From Flaccisagitta enflata (taxonomy: Eukaryota; Chaetognatha; Sagittoidea; Aphragmophora): DNA of 64,000 bases. Positions 1 to 12,154 of this stretch are shown piece after piece. The stretch covers positions 82,026,001-82,090,000 of the forward strand of contig OZ231126.1 of the NCBI GenBank assembly GCA_965153355.1, in the 5' to 3' direction. How positions within the stretch are numbered: position 1 is the stretch's first letter; the number at the start of each line of letters is the position of its first letter. A model generated the notes under the pieces. The model was not told the DNA's origin. It did not search any database and was given only the letters and a program-made list of their open reading frames with translations. Position numbers and translations under genes: made by a program.

Positions 1-27
1 GATCGATCGATCGATCGATCGATCGAT
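1..27. repeat. (GATC)n microsatellite at the window edge
   Basis: About seven uninterrupted GATC units open the window. From here to 384 I see no gene and no recognisable element. Confidence 0.9.
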
Positions 28-384
28 TAACTGATTCGTAGACAGATCAGTGATAGAAAGATGGATGGTGAGATAAAAAGAGACCACTTCGACAACATGT
101 TACTGTAATCTCTGTTCCATTAGAGGCGCAATCAAGACTTGGCCCTTCAGACTATTTTGCTTCTGAACTCTCTCGTCGAGTCGTCGACTTCCGACCTCCG
201 CATCGTCAAATCTTTCGACAGAATCGAAATCTTTCTCTTTCCCTTTGCCAGAGCAGGTCTTGTTTTTTGAGGAACCGTCGTAGTGAAAAAGAAATAAACA
301 ATGATAACTAGGCCGGATATACGGCTTACCAAGCCGCGTGCGAGTAGGTGGGGACAGTGATGAAAACTGTTATTCTCTCTTTTT

Positions 385-513
385 AGGTGCGACAAAGCAC
401 CTCTATAACTGGCTTTGTCCGTCGGTTGGTCTGTTGGTCTGTTGGTCTGTTGGTCGGGTAACGCATTCGTTTGACGATCCACACGTCGCACCTTATTGGC
501 CTACTTGGCCTTG
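385..513 (+). mobile_element. Hairpin-ended element, stem variant AGGTGCGAC
   Basis: A T-run precedes AGGTGCGAC, which is followed at once by a partial inverted copy (GCACCT, then CTATA). A GTCG/GTTG/GTCT tetranucleotide stretch follows, then GTCGCACCT and a TTGGCCTTG-T-run end. The 3' GTCGCACCT is the exact reverse complement of the 5' AGGTGCGAC. No coding sequence is present. It belongs to the family also at 5206, 12155, 24320, 25225, 29178, 33210 and 63159. Confidence 0.7.
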
Positions 514-870
514 TTTTTTCGAGTAAGAACAAAGTTTATATGGACATGTGGCTGAAAATTTTTCAAAAATTAAGCCCAGCCTCAGATTTGAGGAAAAAAA
601 ATTTTCAGCCAGGATTAGAGTTTTTTTTACGTCGATTCTTGAAGAAAGTTTTCATAACATAATTATCATTTTACAATATTTAATCTGGTTTTGAACAAAT
701 ACCAGTAATGGCGGCTGTCACCGTGAGGAAAAAAGTCGTAAGCATTGGTCACTTTTCACCAAGCTTATGTTTTCAGTCACTGCAAATCTTTCCATTTGTT
801 AGATCAAATCAAGAGCAATTGTATGTATTGATTGCACTGAAAATCAGCGAAGAATAGGACTGAGCCAAAT
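514..870. other. Non-coding, AT-rich; nothing recognised except a hairpin
   Basis: An imperfect hairpin near 551-610 pairs GGCTGAAAATTTTT with a matching AAAATTTTCAGCC end. I see no coding signal and no further repeat family. Confidence 0.5.
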
Positions 871-1563
871 GAGCTACAGTATGTTTTTTCTGGAATGCAC
901 CAAAAGAAACCTATATATCTCTGCTCCTGAGCATTGTACCGAGATGCGGATTGCACCACTGGAAAAAGCGTGAAAAACTATTTCAAGTATGTTTTTTTCT
1001 GATACCAACATTCATCATGAAATTGCTCTACCATAACGCCCGCAAAAATATAGAAATCTCCAACACCCAAAAATTGGCAATTTTATTCTCCTTTTAAAGA
1101 AGATCAAGAGGTTCAAAAGATCAAATAGAATACAATTATGGGCTTCCCTTTAATTTACTGGACAAACTTTAGAATGAATTTGTTATATAACTTAGTCAGC
1201 CCCATAATTGTAAAAGATTTGACCTGCTAAACCTTTACACATTCTTTGTAAGGAGGATAAAATTGCTAATTTCTGGGGGTTGGAGATTTCAATGTTTTTG
1301 CTGGCAGTGTGGTAGAGCAATTTCATGATGGATGTGAATATCAGGAAAAAACATTGTTGCGGAGCTGTGTGACCTTGCTACCATTCTACGCACGTGAATG
1401 ACAAACCGCCAAGTTGTTGTTGACAGGATTTTAATCAAATCGTGGGCGTGGTAGCAAGCCAACTCCTTATTCTTATAAATCTAAAGAAAATAGAAAGAAA
1501 GTATAAATTCGTCTACGCGCATCTTCAAAGCTATGATCGTGATTTAGACTACAGTTTTAGAGC

Positions 1564-1666
1564 GATGTTGATGCTGAGCTTTGGCGACGATTGTTCAACA
1601 CTCCCGCCATCAACGGGTCGACGAAGAAGAGAGTTGATTTCCGTGATGATCGACGCCGATGCGAAG
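1564..1666 (+). CDS. Possible coding exon, unknown product
   Basis: This stretch is GC-richer than its surroundings. It reads as MLMLSFGDDCSTLPP followed by an arginine run and ELISVMIDADAK, and ends at AAG|GTTCGA, a weak donor. I do not recognise it. It could be an exon of a captured gene within the 1355-2227 segment or chance. A link to the armadillo gene at 5356 is not supported because the phases do not match. Confidence 0.2.
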
Positions 1667-1986
1667 GTTCGATGACCGATGAAAGTCTGATTGGCGGTGA
1701 AACGACCCCGATCGTGCGTGTGCGTGTATGTGTTGTGATATAGATGTCAGCTCCCGCCGTGCGAACGTCAATTGAGGTATCAAACCATTTCCGGGCTTCC
1801 TCCGGCCTGTCGGGTGTGCTACGGCCCGCCGCTTCGTTTCCCCGGCCACGATTTATCGTATCGTGTAGCGTTTCCGCGACGTCGTAGCCTCTGATGACGC
1901 CGTAGGTTGTCCAGTGCAGTGCTGGAATGTTAATTCAATGATGTTGCCAGACGATTGCTTCCGTTACGTATCTCTTAACGTGGATT

Positions 1987-2190
1987 TTGTTCGTTATCGC
2001 CGTTTCTCAGTTTGTCTCCGGCCGTGAATCTCCTACCGACGCCGTCAAGGAATGTTCTTTGTCTTTTGTTCTGTCGATCGTTCGTTTTTCTTCCGATCAT
2101 GAAACCCGTTGGCGGAGTCTACACGGCGTGCCACTTGATTTGATTACTGTTGCGGAGCTGTGTGACCTTGCTACCATTCTACGCACGTGA
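1987..2190 (+). CDS. Possible terminal coding segment, unknown product
   Basis: An open frame of 67 codons ends at TGA. Its tail (VAELCDLATILRT, then stop) is repeated in the 79 bp direct repeat at 1355-1433. The codon texture looks more protein-like than the flanks, and there is no AT-rich slippage. I do not recognise a domain. It may be the 3' end of a captured or degraded gene. The upstream start and splice sites cannot be assigned. Confidence 0.22.
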   Translation: MFVIAVSQFVSGRESPTDAVKECSLSFVLSIVRFSSDHETRWRSLHGVPLDLITVAELCDLATILRT

Positions 2191-2639
2191 ATGACAAACC
2201 GCCAAGTTGTTGTTGACAGGATTTTAGTACAATATAAATCGACGATTGTTCAACAAACATACTCAAAATAATTTTTCACGCTTTTTCCAATGGTGGAATC
2301 TGCATTTGGCTACGATGCTCAGGAGCAGAGATATATAGGTTTCTCTTGGTGCATTCCAGAAAAAACACACTGTAGATGAGCCAAAATGCTCAAAATCATT
2401 CAACTAGACTGATATGCTTTCTTGTATTTGCATGCTCACATCAAAACATTTATTTATTTATGCCATTAAAAATCAGAAAAAAAAACTTGTCTAAATGAGC
2501 TAAGTAAGCTAGAACACTTAAAAACACCCTTGCAAATAAGCAGCTAAGCTCACTGACATGCTTTTTGTCCATGACAGAAAACCATTCCACCGCGGACTAT
2601 AATTCAATGTGGGTGGGTGTCATCATTCTTGTCATCTTG

Positions 2640-3470
2640 AATGCCTTGACCAATTTGCTTCATATTTGGAGGGAAGTTGTACTGGGGTAAGCCGCTCTGC
2701 AGCCTATGCGTAATATGTATGCGTATGTTAAGATCGGATCACCCCAACCAGCCCTACCAGCCTACCAGCCTAAAAGTGAAAAACTTGCATAACTTGGGCA
2801 TTTTTCAACCAATTTGGTTGAAACTTGCTATGTAATCTCTAAATGGAAGGACTCAACATATGTATTTGAATTGTAAAGATTTCAGCATGCGAATCAGCCA
2901 AACCAGCCTACCACACTACCAGCCAACCAGCCTAAACGTGGAAAACTTGCATAACTTTGGCATTTTTCAACCAATTTGGTTGAAACTTGGTATGTAGCCT
3001 CTAAATGAAAGGACTCGACAGATGTATTTGATTTGTAAAGATTCTAACAAGCTAACCAACCAAACCGGCCTACCACCCAACCAGCCTACCAGCTTAAAAG
3101 TGAAAAACATGCATAACTTTGGCATTTTTCAATCAATTTGGTCGAAACTTGATATAAAGTCTCTAAATGGTAGGACTTAACATATGTTTGCAATTTGTAG
3201 AGATATCAGCATGCTAACCAGCCTACCACCCACCGAGCCTACCAACTTAAAAGTGGATAATGTGCATAACTTAAGCATTTTTCAACCAACTTGGTTGAAA
3301 CTTGGTATGGAATCTCTAAATGGAAGGACTCAACATATGTTTATGATTCATAAAGCTTTTAGCATGCTAAATGGGCAAACTGGCTTACCACCTAACCAGC
3401 CTACCATCTAAAAGTGAAAAGATTGTAAAACTTTTGTATTTTTCAACTGATTTGGTTGAACCTTTGTAGA
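2640..3470. repeat. Tandem ~160 bp satellite, about five units
   Basis: The marker CATTTTTCAACCAATTTGG recurs near 2799, 2961, 3123, 3276 and (degenerate) 3437, a period of 153-162 bp. Each unit ends in short AACCAGCCTACC repeats. The same family recurs at 58,690-59,410. Confidence 0.8.
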
Positions 3471-3477
3471 CTGTCAA

Positions 3478-3737
3478 TGCTGTTCGACAATGCTGTTCGA
3501 CAATGCTGTTTGACAATGCCGTTTGGCAACACCATTTGACAATGTTGTTTGACAATGTTGTTTGACAGCAACGTTTGACAACGTCATTTGACAATGGCGT
3601 TTGAGAACGCCGTTTGACATCACCGTTTGACATCGCCGCTTGACAATGCCATCTGATAACGCTGTTTGACATTGCCGTTTGACAATGTCGTCTGTCAACG
3701 CCGTTTGACAACGCCGTTAGACAATGCCGTTAGACCC
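3478..3737. repeat. 13 bp minisatellite, about 20 units
   Basis: The consensus is GCCGTTTGACAAT with point changes between units. Because 13 is not a multiple of three, it opens chance reading frames on both strands, none of which I regard as genes. Confidence 0.85.
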
Positions 3738-4991
3738 CAGTCGCGGACCCATACACTTTTTAGATTTTTTGTATCTGCTTGCTTAAATATATATCCAAAT
3801 ACTTATTCATTTATCGCATTTGAAATGAAAAAAAAGATGGAGCTAAATGAGCTAAATGAGCTAGACTGCTTAAAACACCCTCACAGATGAGTAACTATGC
3901 TCATAAACATGATTTCTTGAATTTGCATGCTCAAAAAAACATGAATACACCCTTTTATCGATCCAACTTAAAATCATAATGAATCGAAAAAAATTCAATT
4001 TGAATTTTTTTGTAAATAAATCTTTAAAAAATCATAGCGCAAAAAATATTTGTCATAGAACATTCTGCTTGGCTTCAAATGAAAGAGAATTATCAAATTT
4101 ATTTACCCTATCAATTTCATCGGAGGCCACATTCGGTCGATCGAGACCCTCAACTTTCGTATAATAAGAAAATGAAAACCATGTTTCTCTGGAATATGTC
4201 AAAAAGTCGAAGACTGACTTCGACTTTTTTCCCGATAAATCACTTAGAGCTATTTATTCAAAGAATGTATGAGAAATATCACTGCATGTTTAACAATATA
4301 AAGAGCTATTTATTCAAAGAATGTATAAGAAATATCACTGCATGTTTAACAATGTAAAAAAAATCATGAGAAAATATTAAGGACATGGTAAGAACATTTT
4401 AGCCTAAAATCTGCAAAAGATTAAGGACGTCCCAGTCGGGTGTGTCAATATGCAAAAGGTTTTTGTTAAGACCATCAACATCAGATAGCATGAGGTATTA
4501 AATTCTAAGACCTTCAGCATTTTTATTTTGTCAAATTTCCTTCATCTTCTATTTTTTTCAAAACTTATTTTCAGCCGCTAATCTGTATATTGCTGTGTTG
4601 ATAATTTTGTATCAGTATAATTGCTTATGATTTCAATCAAATTTAAGTACATGAATATGTTGGTGTTAATTCTAGTTGCAACAAGGTAATGGTTGTTTAT
4701 TTATCACAAAAGTTATAAAAAAAGACAATAACAAATATTTTCTGTAAAAATTATGGGTCTTATTTTCATCAAAACTGGGTGCAAATGCTGGAAGTATATA
4801 TATTTCTAAATCTTTACTTGCGCTAAAAAAAATGGAAGATGAATAGAATTTTAAAAAATAAAAACGCTAAAAATTTTAAAATTCTTTTGTTTATACTCCC
4901 TGATGTCAATGATCTGATCAAAATTACTTATGCATATTGACACACCTGAACGTCCCAGCCTCAGAAAAAAATTACTGGTCCTTAAATAAAA
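3738..4991. other. AT-rich non-coding DNA with a 56 bp tandem duplication
   Basis: The only structure I find is an exact-spaced duplication of a 56 bp unit (4246-4301 and 4302-4357, about two differences) and a short hairpin near 4205-4230. No coding signal. Confidence 0.6.
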
Positions 4992-5206
4992 CAAGGCCGG
5001 ATACACGGCTACCGAAGTCGCGTGCGGGTGGGCAGGAGCCATATTTGAGGTCACTAGATCATTTGGGCAGGAGCAGTGAGGTCAAAGACATAAAATCATA
5101 AAAAAAGTAAAGTATGACCGACCGACCAACCAACCGACCAACCAACCGACCAACCAACCGACCAACCGACGGACAAAGCGGGTTGTAGAGTCGCGTGCAC
5201 GCGACT
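4992..5206 (-). mobile_element. Hairpin-ended element, stem variant AGTCGCGTGC
   Basis: Read on the - strand it starts at the perfect 18 bp palindrome AGTCGCGTGCACGCGACT (5189-5206). It runs through a GTCG/GTTG stretch and ends in GCACGCGACT followed by GTATCCGGCCTTG. The 3' stem matches the 5' stem exactly. It lies just upstream of the first armadillo exon. Confidence 0.7.
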
Positions 5207-5355
5207 AAAAAAGATTGTATTGTAAGTCAGGAGTTTCAATTGATTGGGCAGGAGTAGTGGCACAAAAACGCCGAAGAAACAAATTTCGATCAACGGACGA
5301 ACAGACGGGCCGGCGGACGGATCGATAGAAAAATGTTAAATTGGCTCGGATGTAG

Positions 5356-5588
5356 TCATCAATATCGCGGTTGCGCTGTTGCGAGGGGTGACTTTAAAGG
5401 TCATCGTTCAATCAAAACTGAACCTCGATTTGCATGTTTCATTAGGCGTGAATTCCGAACTGGTCGTGGCCACGTTGACGCTTTTGACGCATCTTAGCGC
5501 CGATTTCCGGTTCGCCGCCAAATTTATGCTTCTTCTTCCTCTCCAAACTCTTTGTCAGCATTTAAAGAATCAAAACACCGAGATTCAA
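5356..5588 (+). CDS. Armadillo-like repeat protein, first recognised exon
   Basis: The exon encodes about 77 residues of amphipathic helices (for example ELVVATLTLLTHLSAD and LLPLQTLCQHLKNQNTEIQ), typical of an armadillo/HEAT solenoid. It ends at CAA|GTATGA in phase 0. The join to the next exon gives NTEIQ-KLSLEVLTLLS, a normal repeat pattern. The 5' border is uncertain: the acceptor at 5354-5355 has no strong pyrimidine tract, and AGs between 5384 and 5399 are alternatives. Upstream exons and the start codon were not found. Armadillo solenoids usually act as protein-binding scaffolds; the partner cannot be told from sequence. I do not recognise the orthologue. Confidence 0.6.
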
Positions 5589-5704
5589 GTATGATATGGA
5601 TCAGTCTCTGAAAGGCGCCGAGTGAAATTCGGACAAAACAGAGTTCCCGAAAAATTAAGATCAAATGGTGGTGAAAAAGAAACACATGGCTCAATGTCAC
5701 TGTA

Positions 5705-5706
<2 letters not shown>

Positions 5707-5801
<95 letters not shown>
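5707..5801. repeat. (CT)n array forming a polypyrimidine tract
   Basis: About 46 CT units end directly in the TTAG acceptor of the exon at 5804, so the microsatellite itself is the intron's pyrimidine tract. Confidence 0.95.
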
Positions 5802-5802
<1 letters not shown>

Positions 5803-5803
5803 G

Positions 5804-5923
5804 AAACTGTCTTTGGAGGTGTTGACGCTGCTGTCGATCGATTGGACGATCAAGGGTCAAATAACGACGACCAACGAATTTAACAGCAACGCCGTGAACA
5901 TGATCAATTCAGGAGACCAAGAT
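5804..5923 (+). CDS. Armadillo-like repeat protein, second exon
   Basis: Exactly 40 codons lie between a CT-array acceptor (CTTAG|AAA) and the donor GAT|GTACGT, phase 0 on both sides. The translation runs KLSLEVLTLLSIDWT to NMINSGDQD. Joining to the exon at 26780 gives MINSGDQD-VSRQMFTLLTSLC, which matches the turn-helix rhythm of an armadillo repeat. The direct splice across 20.8 kb is therefore plausible and no intermediate exon is needed. The intron starts inside the inverted-repeat nest that begins at 5978. Confidence 0.7.
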
Positions 5924-7090
5924 GTACGTGACACGTTCAATGAATCGATCAATCAGAAGATCTATCAATCAATCAATCAGCTGGGTAAAGATGAAGTTGG
6001 TGACTTTACCAACCCCTGTTGTGAAGTTACCGACTTTGCTGACTCTAAAGCTGTGATAAAAAGTGGGTGGTACTGGAATATTAATCCATTTTTTTTCCTT
6101 ATCTTCTTCCAAAAAATCTTGAATCCCTCTTGTTTTTGTTAGCAAACACGTTACCAAAGATGGGAAAATCAGAGGCAAATATTTTTGGTCACCCATCTAT
6201 ACAAAATCAGACAATATATGGGTGGATTTCATGGTCAAAAGATTTGGACCAAATGACATTTCTTTGTTTTTCTCAAAATACGTCATCATCGATTTTCACC
6301 ATTTTTTCCTCAAAACCACCCATAATGGTGACAATGAAAAAACTAAAAAAAATTGGGATACTACTCCTCTTAAACCGGCAAAAAATGGCAAAAAACGTTT
6401 TTTGTGTTAAAGTTGGTGATTTTAACAACTTCACTGATTTCACTGATGTTGCTGATTTCACCAACTTTAAAGCACTTTTTGAGCCTTGCCATTCCAATGG
6501 TTGTAAAGTTGTTGATTTTAACAACTTGTTTTGGTTGTGAAGTCGCTGAAGTTAGCAACTTTTCCAGGCTTTGTTTGCCATTTAGACATTAAACTGCTAG
6601 AAACCTTTTTACAGGTGGCACTGTATTAGAGAATGGAAATCTTTTTAGATGCCATTTTTTTCTTGCCTATAACCGCCTTGACCCACAATGCAACAAGGAA
6701 AACTTTAAGAGCCCCAAAACTGACCTGATTCACTTTTTTTTAAACATACAGATTATGATTTTTAGTTGAACAGTGGGTTTTTGCGTCACATGCTTTATTT
6801 ATACATAAATGATCATCATTAATGGAATCTGCTGGTTGTGTAAGGCTTTTTTCTTTCAAAAATGCTATACTACACTAATGGATGGTTTTACATGTTTTGA
6901 AATGCCTCAGACAGCAGAAACCAGTACCATCATTCCTCAAAATGATGAGCAACAATAACCTAGAATTGTCATTATAATAGTAAGGATACCGCCATGTGCA
7001 ACCCTGGCCTACACTCATGGTTTTTCGGCAACAGCCCTGAAGAGATCAATGACTTATGCTTTCACATATATGGGGAATTTTATCCTTTTT

Positions 7091-7145
7091 AGGCAGCGGC
7101 CCCAAAGGGTCGATATCCTGTAGCACACAGGGGTGAATTTCCTTA
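7091..7145 (+). repeat. End fragment of the GGCAGCGGCCCC foldback family
   Basis: GGCAGCGGCCCCAAAGGG is followed by CCTGTAGCACACAGGGG. The opposite end type is at 11,945-12,060. The intervening DNA is not clearly one element. Confidence 0.5.
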
Positions 7146-7687
7146 CATCCATCCGTCCATACGTAGATACGTCCCCCCCCTCCCCCGAAGCTTCTCAATT
7201 CTCAAATTCCCATTGAATAACAAGGGAAAATGAAAAAATGCAAACTTCTCAATGAATAACATGGGAAAATGACAACTTGCAAACTTCCCATCCGATAACA
7301 TGGAAAATTCACAAAAAATGAAAAAGAAAGCAAAATTGCAATTAGAAAACATGGATAATGGCAAATGTCAAGAAACGTCAAGTGGGCAGGGGTAGAACTA
7401 GCCATTTTTTTAATGATTCAAATTCAACAAAACTATACATCACTGCATAGCTCATGAAGTAACATTTTAGAATCCATCAAAGAATTTTGTTAACTGAGCT
7501 CATTTTTCATGCAAATCAAGCTTAAATAGTCAGATTTTGTACACACAAAAATACAAAATTAAGCAAATTAGAGCAAAAAAATCAATATGAGAATATTTTT
7601 TACCTAAATTATGTTTAAATGCAATAGTATGAGGATGTTTCATGGAAAAAAATCGAAATTTCATGAATTTTCAAAAAAATCTCTATA

Positions 7688-7922
7688 CCGTCACACGGGG
7701 CTAATAGGGACAGCAGGGGTAAATAGGGACAGTTATATATTTCAAGCTACAAACTACAAAAATGGTTATAAAACAATATAAACAGCCGTATGTTACCCCC
7801 TACTTACTGATTAATGATAAAATGATGAGAGAAATAAAAAAAAGTTGACCAGATTAAAGATATTAAATTTTATTTAAGTGTCCCGATTTGCCCCTGCTGT
7901 CCTTATTAGCCCCGTGTGACGG
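7688..7922. mobile_element. TA-flanked MITE, 235 bp
   Basis: The ~33 bp terminal inverted repeats begin CCGTCACACGGGGCTAATA and are flanked by TA on both sides (7686-7687; 7923-7924), as in Tc1/mariner-type insertions. No coding capacity. Confidence 0.75.
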
Positions 7923-8543
7923 TAAGCAACATTTTTGGTTGGTTGGGCAGTGCGGTAAAAATTTGTTTCGCCAAGCTCTTCTTCATACTAGTAATGTAGA
8001 TACTCTTCAACAACTTTCATGCAAAATTTCAGCCAAATCAGCTAACTCATTCAAAAGTTATGCCACTTTTTCATTTTTTTCATCTGGTAGGTTGGTTGGG
8101 CTGGTTGGGCCGGTTGGACTAAAATCTGTTTTCCCGCAAAAAATCATGGGTGTAGCTCAAAGGGTTCATGAGATATGGGCATTTTTGTAAATTGGACAAA
8201 TTGAATCTTTTTTCCTTCAAAGTTCGCAAAATCTTGACTTCCGATAAGAAGAAAATAACTACGAGAATCGTCCGGCGAGCGTATCAGTTCTGTTCACACT
8301 TCAGGACCAACAAAATATAAAATTTCATTGTGACTGAACGCCTGGGAGGCAAGACTTCAAATTTTCAGTGTAGACTCAGAATTTCACGCTCTTTTGCGTG
8401 GTGTGATCAGATTTTTTGTAAATTGTGTCGTTTTCACGCCATAGTGGCATATCTTAAGTACAGACCGACCGAACCTCCGGTTCGAACTGTTTTTACTGTA
8501 CGGATCACTCTCCCAGCTCCGTCACTGAATCCAGAGTGGTCAG

Positions 8544-8840
8544 TTACCAGTAGGTCACCGAATTCAGTAGGTCAATAAACCGAAGTTTGATGTTTTGTTT
8601 ACTTTTCCTATCGGACGTGCAAATTGGGACTCCAGAATTGCCCTCTAACACGAAAGATGATTCCACAACAAAACATGCATCTGCTTTTCCTTTTCCTAAC
8701 AAATTTACATTGCTCATGCTTCCTTTACAAATAAGATCAATCCCCCCTTTCCTCATCAAAAGAAGGAAAGATCGCCGATCGCGATCGAGACTTGATGCTT
8801 CGCTTGCAACTAAATCCTTGACAATGTTGGTGTAAATCAA
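8544..8840 (-). CDS. Open frame of 98 codons, unknown and doubtful
   Basis: The frame is uninterrupted and of mixed composition, and contains segments such as RRSFLLLMRKGGIDLICKG. A shorter + strand frame overlaps it. I recognise no domain and no good splice borders. It may be a decayed mobile-element gene or chance, and it lies inside the 5978-15460 nest. Confidence 0.15.
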   Translation of the reverse strand: MIYTNIVKDLVASEASSLDRDRRSFLLLMRKGGIDLICKGSMSNVNLLGKGKADACFVVESSFVLEGNSGVPICTSDRKSKQNIKLRFIDLLNSVTYW

Positions 8841-8899
8841 TTCTCTTTAAAAAAAGAATTCTTTGGTGTTGTTTGTTGATCTCAGGCTGTCCGTCTGTC

Positions 8900-9368
<469 letters not shown>

Positions 9369-9850
9369 CAAAAAAGACATGTATGCAAAAAAAACTGTGA
9401 AAAAAAACAATGAAAAAAAATATCATAAAAACAGGTACAAATATAAATAATTACATAAGAAAAATTATAAGAAAAGATCCTATGCCTATTATCTTTTCTT
9501 CATAGGTTGATTTGAAATAAAGAAATATATATTAAAATTTTTTTCAAAAATTAATGTTAGTGAACAATATTTCATTATATCTCCTATTACTTTGAAAAAA
9601 AGGTTAACAAATAGATTTTGTATAAAATTTGATTTGATTTTTGTTTCTTTAATTTAACCTATCAACGTAAAAAAAATAATATAGTATTTTTCTTTTAGTT
9701 TTTTTTTTTAATAATTAATATCTATACCTATTCTTATGAAATTCTTTTCCATATCTTTTTTCTCTTTTCTTTTCTTCTTCTCTTGTTTAAAGGAAACATT
9801 TTTAAGCATTTTCATTCAATATAATCAAAAAAGCCGGATACAGTGGTACT

Positions 9851-10809
9851 CTAACCATGGCGACAATAAAAATGGACGCCATGTTCAATTTGCTGCTGTG
9901 AGTTCAATTTTTAGACTAGCTTCATAATTTTTGAGATGGTAATAATATTTTGAATTTCTGATTTGGCAAAAAAATCAGAATTCAAAAAAGTTGATTTTTG
10001 TGTCCGCAACATTAATTTTTGTGAACAGTATCCCAATACAAATTGATCAATACCTTTTTACAATGATTATTTCAGAACTTTAAGAAATGCCTTTTTTTTT
10101 CATCATTGCTTTTGAATTTTTCAAAGATGAAGAAAGTATTGATGATATTCAACTCAGCAAAAAAATCAGAACTCAAAAAAGTTACTTTTTGTAGCCATAG
10201 TAGTGATTTTGAAACAAGGAGGTAAAATCAGTTTTTGATTGAATTTTTTTACTAACTTCAATTTTTTACAGTGAGCTCATTTTTTCAACTAATCTCATAA
10301 TTCTTTAGGTGAAGATAGTTATTCAAATTTCTAACTCAACAAAAAAATCAGAACTTAAAAATGTTGAATTTTGCACTACTTTTTGTTGATTTTACTGAAA
10401 ATGTGCAAAATTATCTCTTAAACACCTGTCGTCCCACCTTCTTTTAACAAATATTTCTTTAAAACAGGGGCAATTTTTTTCAAGTGTGTGAGAGTTTTAC
10501 AACTTATTGACCTGCTGCAAAAATCAGAACTCGAAAAAGTGTATTTTTGTGTCTGTGGCATGAGTTTTTGTAAAACATTACAAAAACAAAAAAATGCAAA
10601 AAAAAGTGATTTGACAGATCCATATTTGGATGCTTTCCACAAAAATTGATGCCACGGGTACATTTGTAAACTTTTGTGAGTTCTGATTTTTTCTGTGAGC
10701 CAGAAATTTGAAGTTCTATTACCACCTAAAAAATTATGAAGCTAGTTAAAAAATTGAACTCAGGGGAGGGGTTTGAATAGGCGGCCATTTTTATTGTCGC
10801 CATGGTTAG
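9851..10809. mobile_element. Foldback element with internal ~180 bp tandem units
   Basis: The ends CTAACCATGGCGACAATAAA (9851) and its complement (to 10809) begin inverted repeats of roughly 130 bp. Inside, the motif AAAAATCAGAACTCAAAAAA recurs near 9965, 10155, 10337 and 10514, a period of 177-190 bp. No coding capacity. Confidence 0.65.
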
Positions 10810-10974
10810 TCACTTACAGATGTGCAAGGGCAATGATGGGGAAAGGTACTGTGGCATTTAAGTTGGAGCAGTGAGCTTAAAATGCTTAGAAAACGCTAAC
10901 CAAGGAAAATGGGGACCATTTGACAGATAAAGCGAGGTAGCATTACGTAAAACTAAAAAATAATAACTTTGGTT

Positions 10975-11075
10975 TCTGACTTCGGTAAACTTTGGCTTCG
11001 GTTTCGGTCAGTTAGTCACTGCTAACTTCGGCTTCGGTTCGGCTTCGGCTTACCTACTTTCGGTCGACCTCTAAT
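10975..11075. repeat. Short (GGCTTC/GGTTTC)n minisatellite
   Basis: Degenerate hexamers GGCTTC and GGTTTC are interleaved over about 100 bp. From 11,080 to 11,940 I see only AT-rich DNA with short chance frames, including a (TGAT)n run near 11,213. Confidence 0.6.
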
Positions 11076-11944
11076 CTTAAGCATTAGTAACGCATACCGT
11101 CGTTCTTCTTCTTCTATGGCGCCGTTGTTGTTGTCCGGCCTCGCGTGATTCATTTTCTGTAAGGTAAGTGTTCGTCATTAGTTTTGAGATAAGTATGTGT
11201 TATGCTGTAGTGATTGATTGATTGATTGATTGGTTGGGAACAAATTTGGGGGTGTTTGCGAATTGATACGCTCCAAGAAATTTTTCATTTCCCTGCATAG
11301 GATCAACCCAATAACATGAAAATGGAGGGAAATGTCCCTCAAGTTGTTTTCCATTGAATGGTAAAAGAAAAAATGCTTAATGTTAAATCAAAATGAGTTA
11401 AAAAAAAATAAATATCATAATGTTCAGCTTTGAGAGAAAAAAAGCAAAAAAATCGAGGGATGAAAAATTTGATATTTACACCATTTTTTGATAACTTATT
11501 GTCTGAGTAATGAGTTGAAATTTTTTGTCATACTGTGGGATTGATAAATGTCAATGAAAACTCATAATATCATATCATAAGACATTTTTTGATTTGATTT
11601 GCTTGCTATTTTCTACTGGAGACAGAATGGAGACAAGCCAAAAAGAGCCCTTTGATAAAATTTTTAGACCCCCTAGGGGTAGGGAAGGTCACAAAAAATG
11701 GTTTGAAATTGTGCACTGGGTAGTTATGAATGTCTTTGAACCATCTAATTCAAATTTAATGATGTATCTGAAGCTTGGGCTAACATAGATTGGTAGAAAG
11801 TCGGGCCCACCAGCGTGCTGTGGAACCGTGACATTTACCTAATTGACAAGAAATTGTAGAAAATACAGATTTCCGATTGAATATCATGGAAAATTGCCAC
11901 AAAGGCCTTAACTATACCTTCTCAGGATGTAAAAAAATTCACCC

Positions 11945-12060
11945 CTGTATCCTACAGGACATTGGCCCTTTGGGGCCTCTGCCCTGCTCTCACTCCACTT
12001 CTTCAGCTGATCACTTCAAGCAGGGCATTGGGTACCGCTGACCATGTGCAATCCTTGGAT
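11945..12060 (-). repeat. End of a GGCAGCGGCCCC-family element
   Basis: ACCCCTGTATCCTACAGGAC, TTTGGGGCCTCTGCCC and GCAGGGCATTGGGTACCGC occur in the order seen at 62,700-62,810, marking one terminus of the foldback family. Confidence 0.55.
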
Positions 12061-12154
12061 GACTTGTTCTCCTTCTCCTACATCCCCCCAAGACTTTAAA
12101 AGCCCCAAAACTGTCTTGATACTCTTTTTTGAATATAAAGATGATAATCTTTTT

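Larger units (their letters stand above)
871..2381. mobile_element. Foldback element split by a ~0.8 kb segment
   Basis: The stretch 871-1010 is inverted at 2245-2381 (shared core TGCACCAAAAGAAACC against its complement). A second inner pair is 1010-1090 against 1258-1350. Together these form a nested stem that was once one hairpin. Its right half is separated by 1355-2227, whose two ends are 79 bp direct repeats (1355-1433 and 2149-2227). I infer a foldback transposon rearranged around a host or captured segment. Confidence 0.5.

Noticed and set aside
3385-3711. 108-codon repetitive frame on the - strand
   Set aside because: It is the 13 bp minisatellite read in one of its cycling frames; several frames are equally open.
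6130-6540. 136-codon frame also present inverted at 14,898-15,308
   Set aside because: Both copies lie in the ~1 kb inverted repeat and include a 60 bp palindrome giving a pseudo-repetitive peptide (DFNNFTDFTDVADF). No domain and no start or splice logic; conserved because the repeat is conserved.
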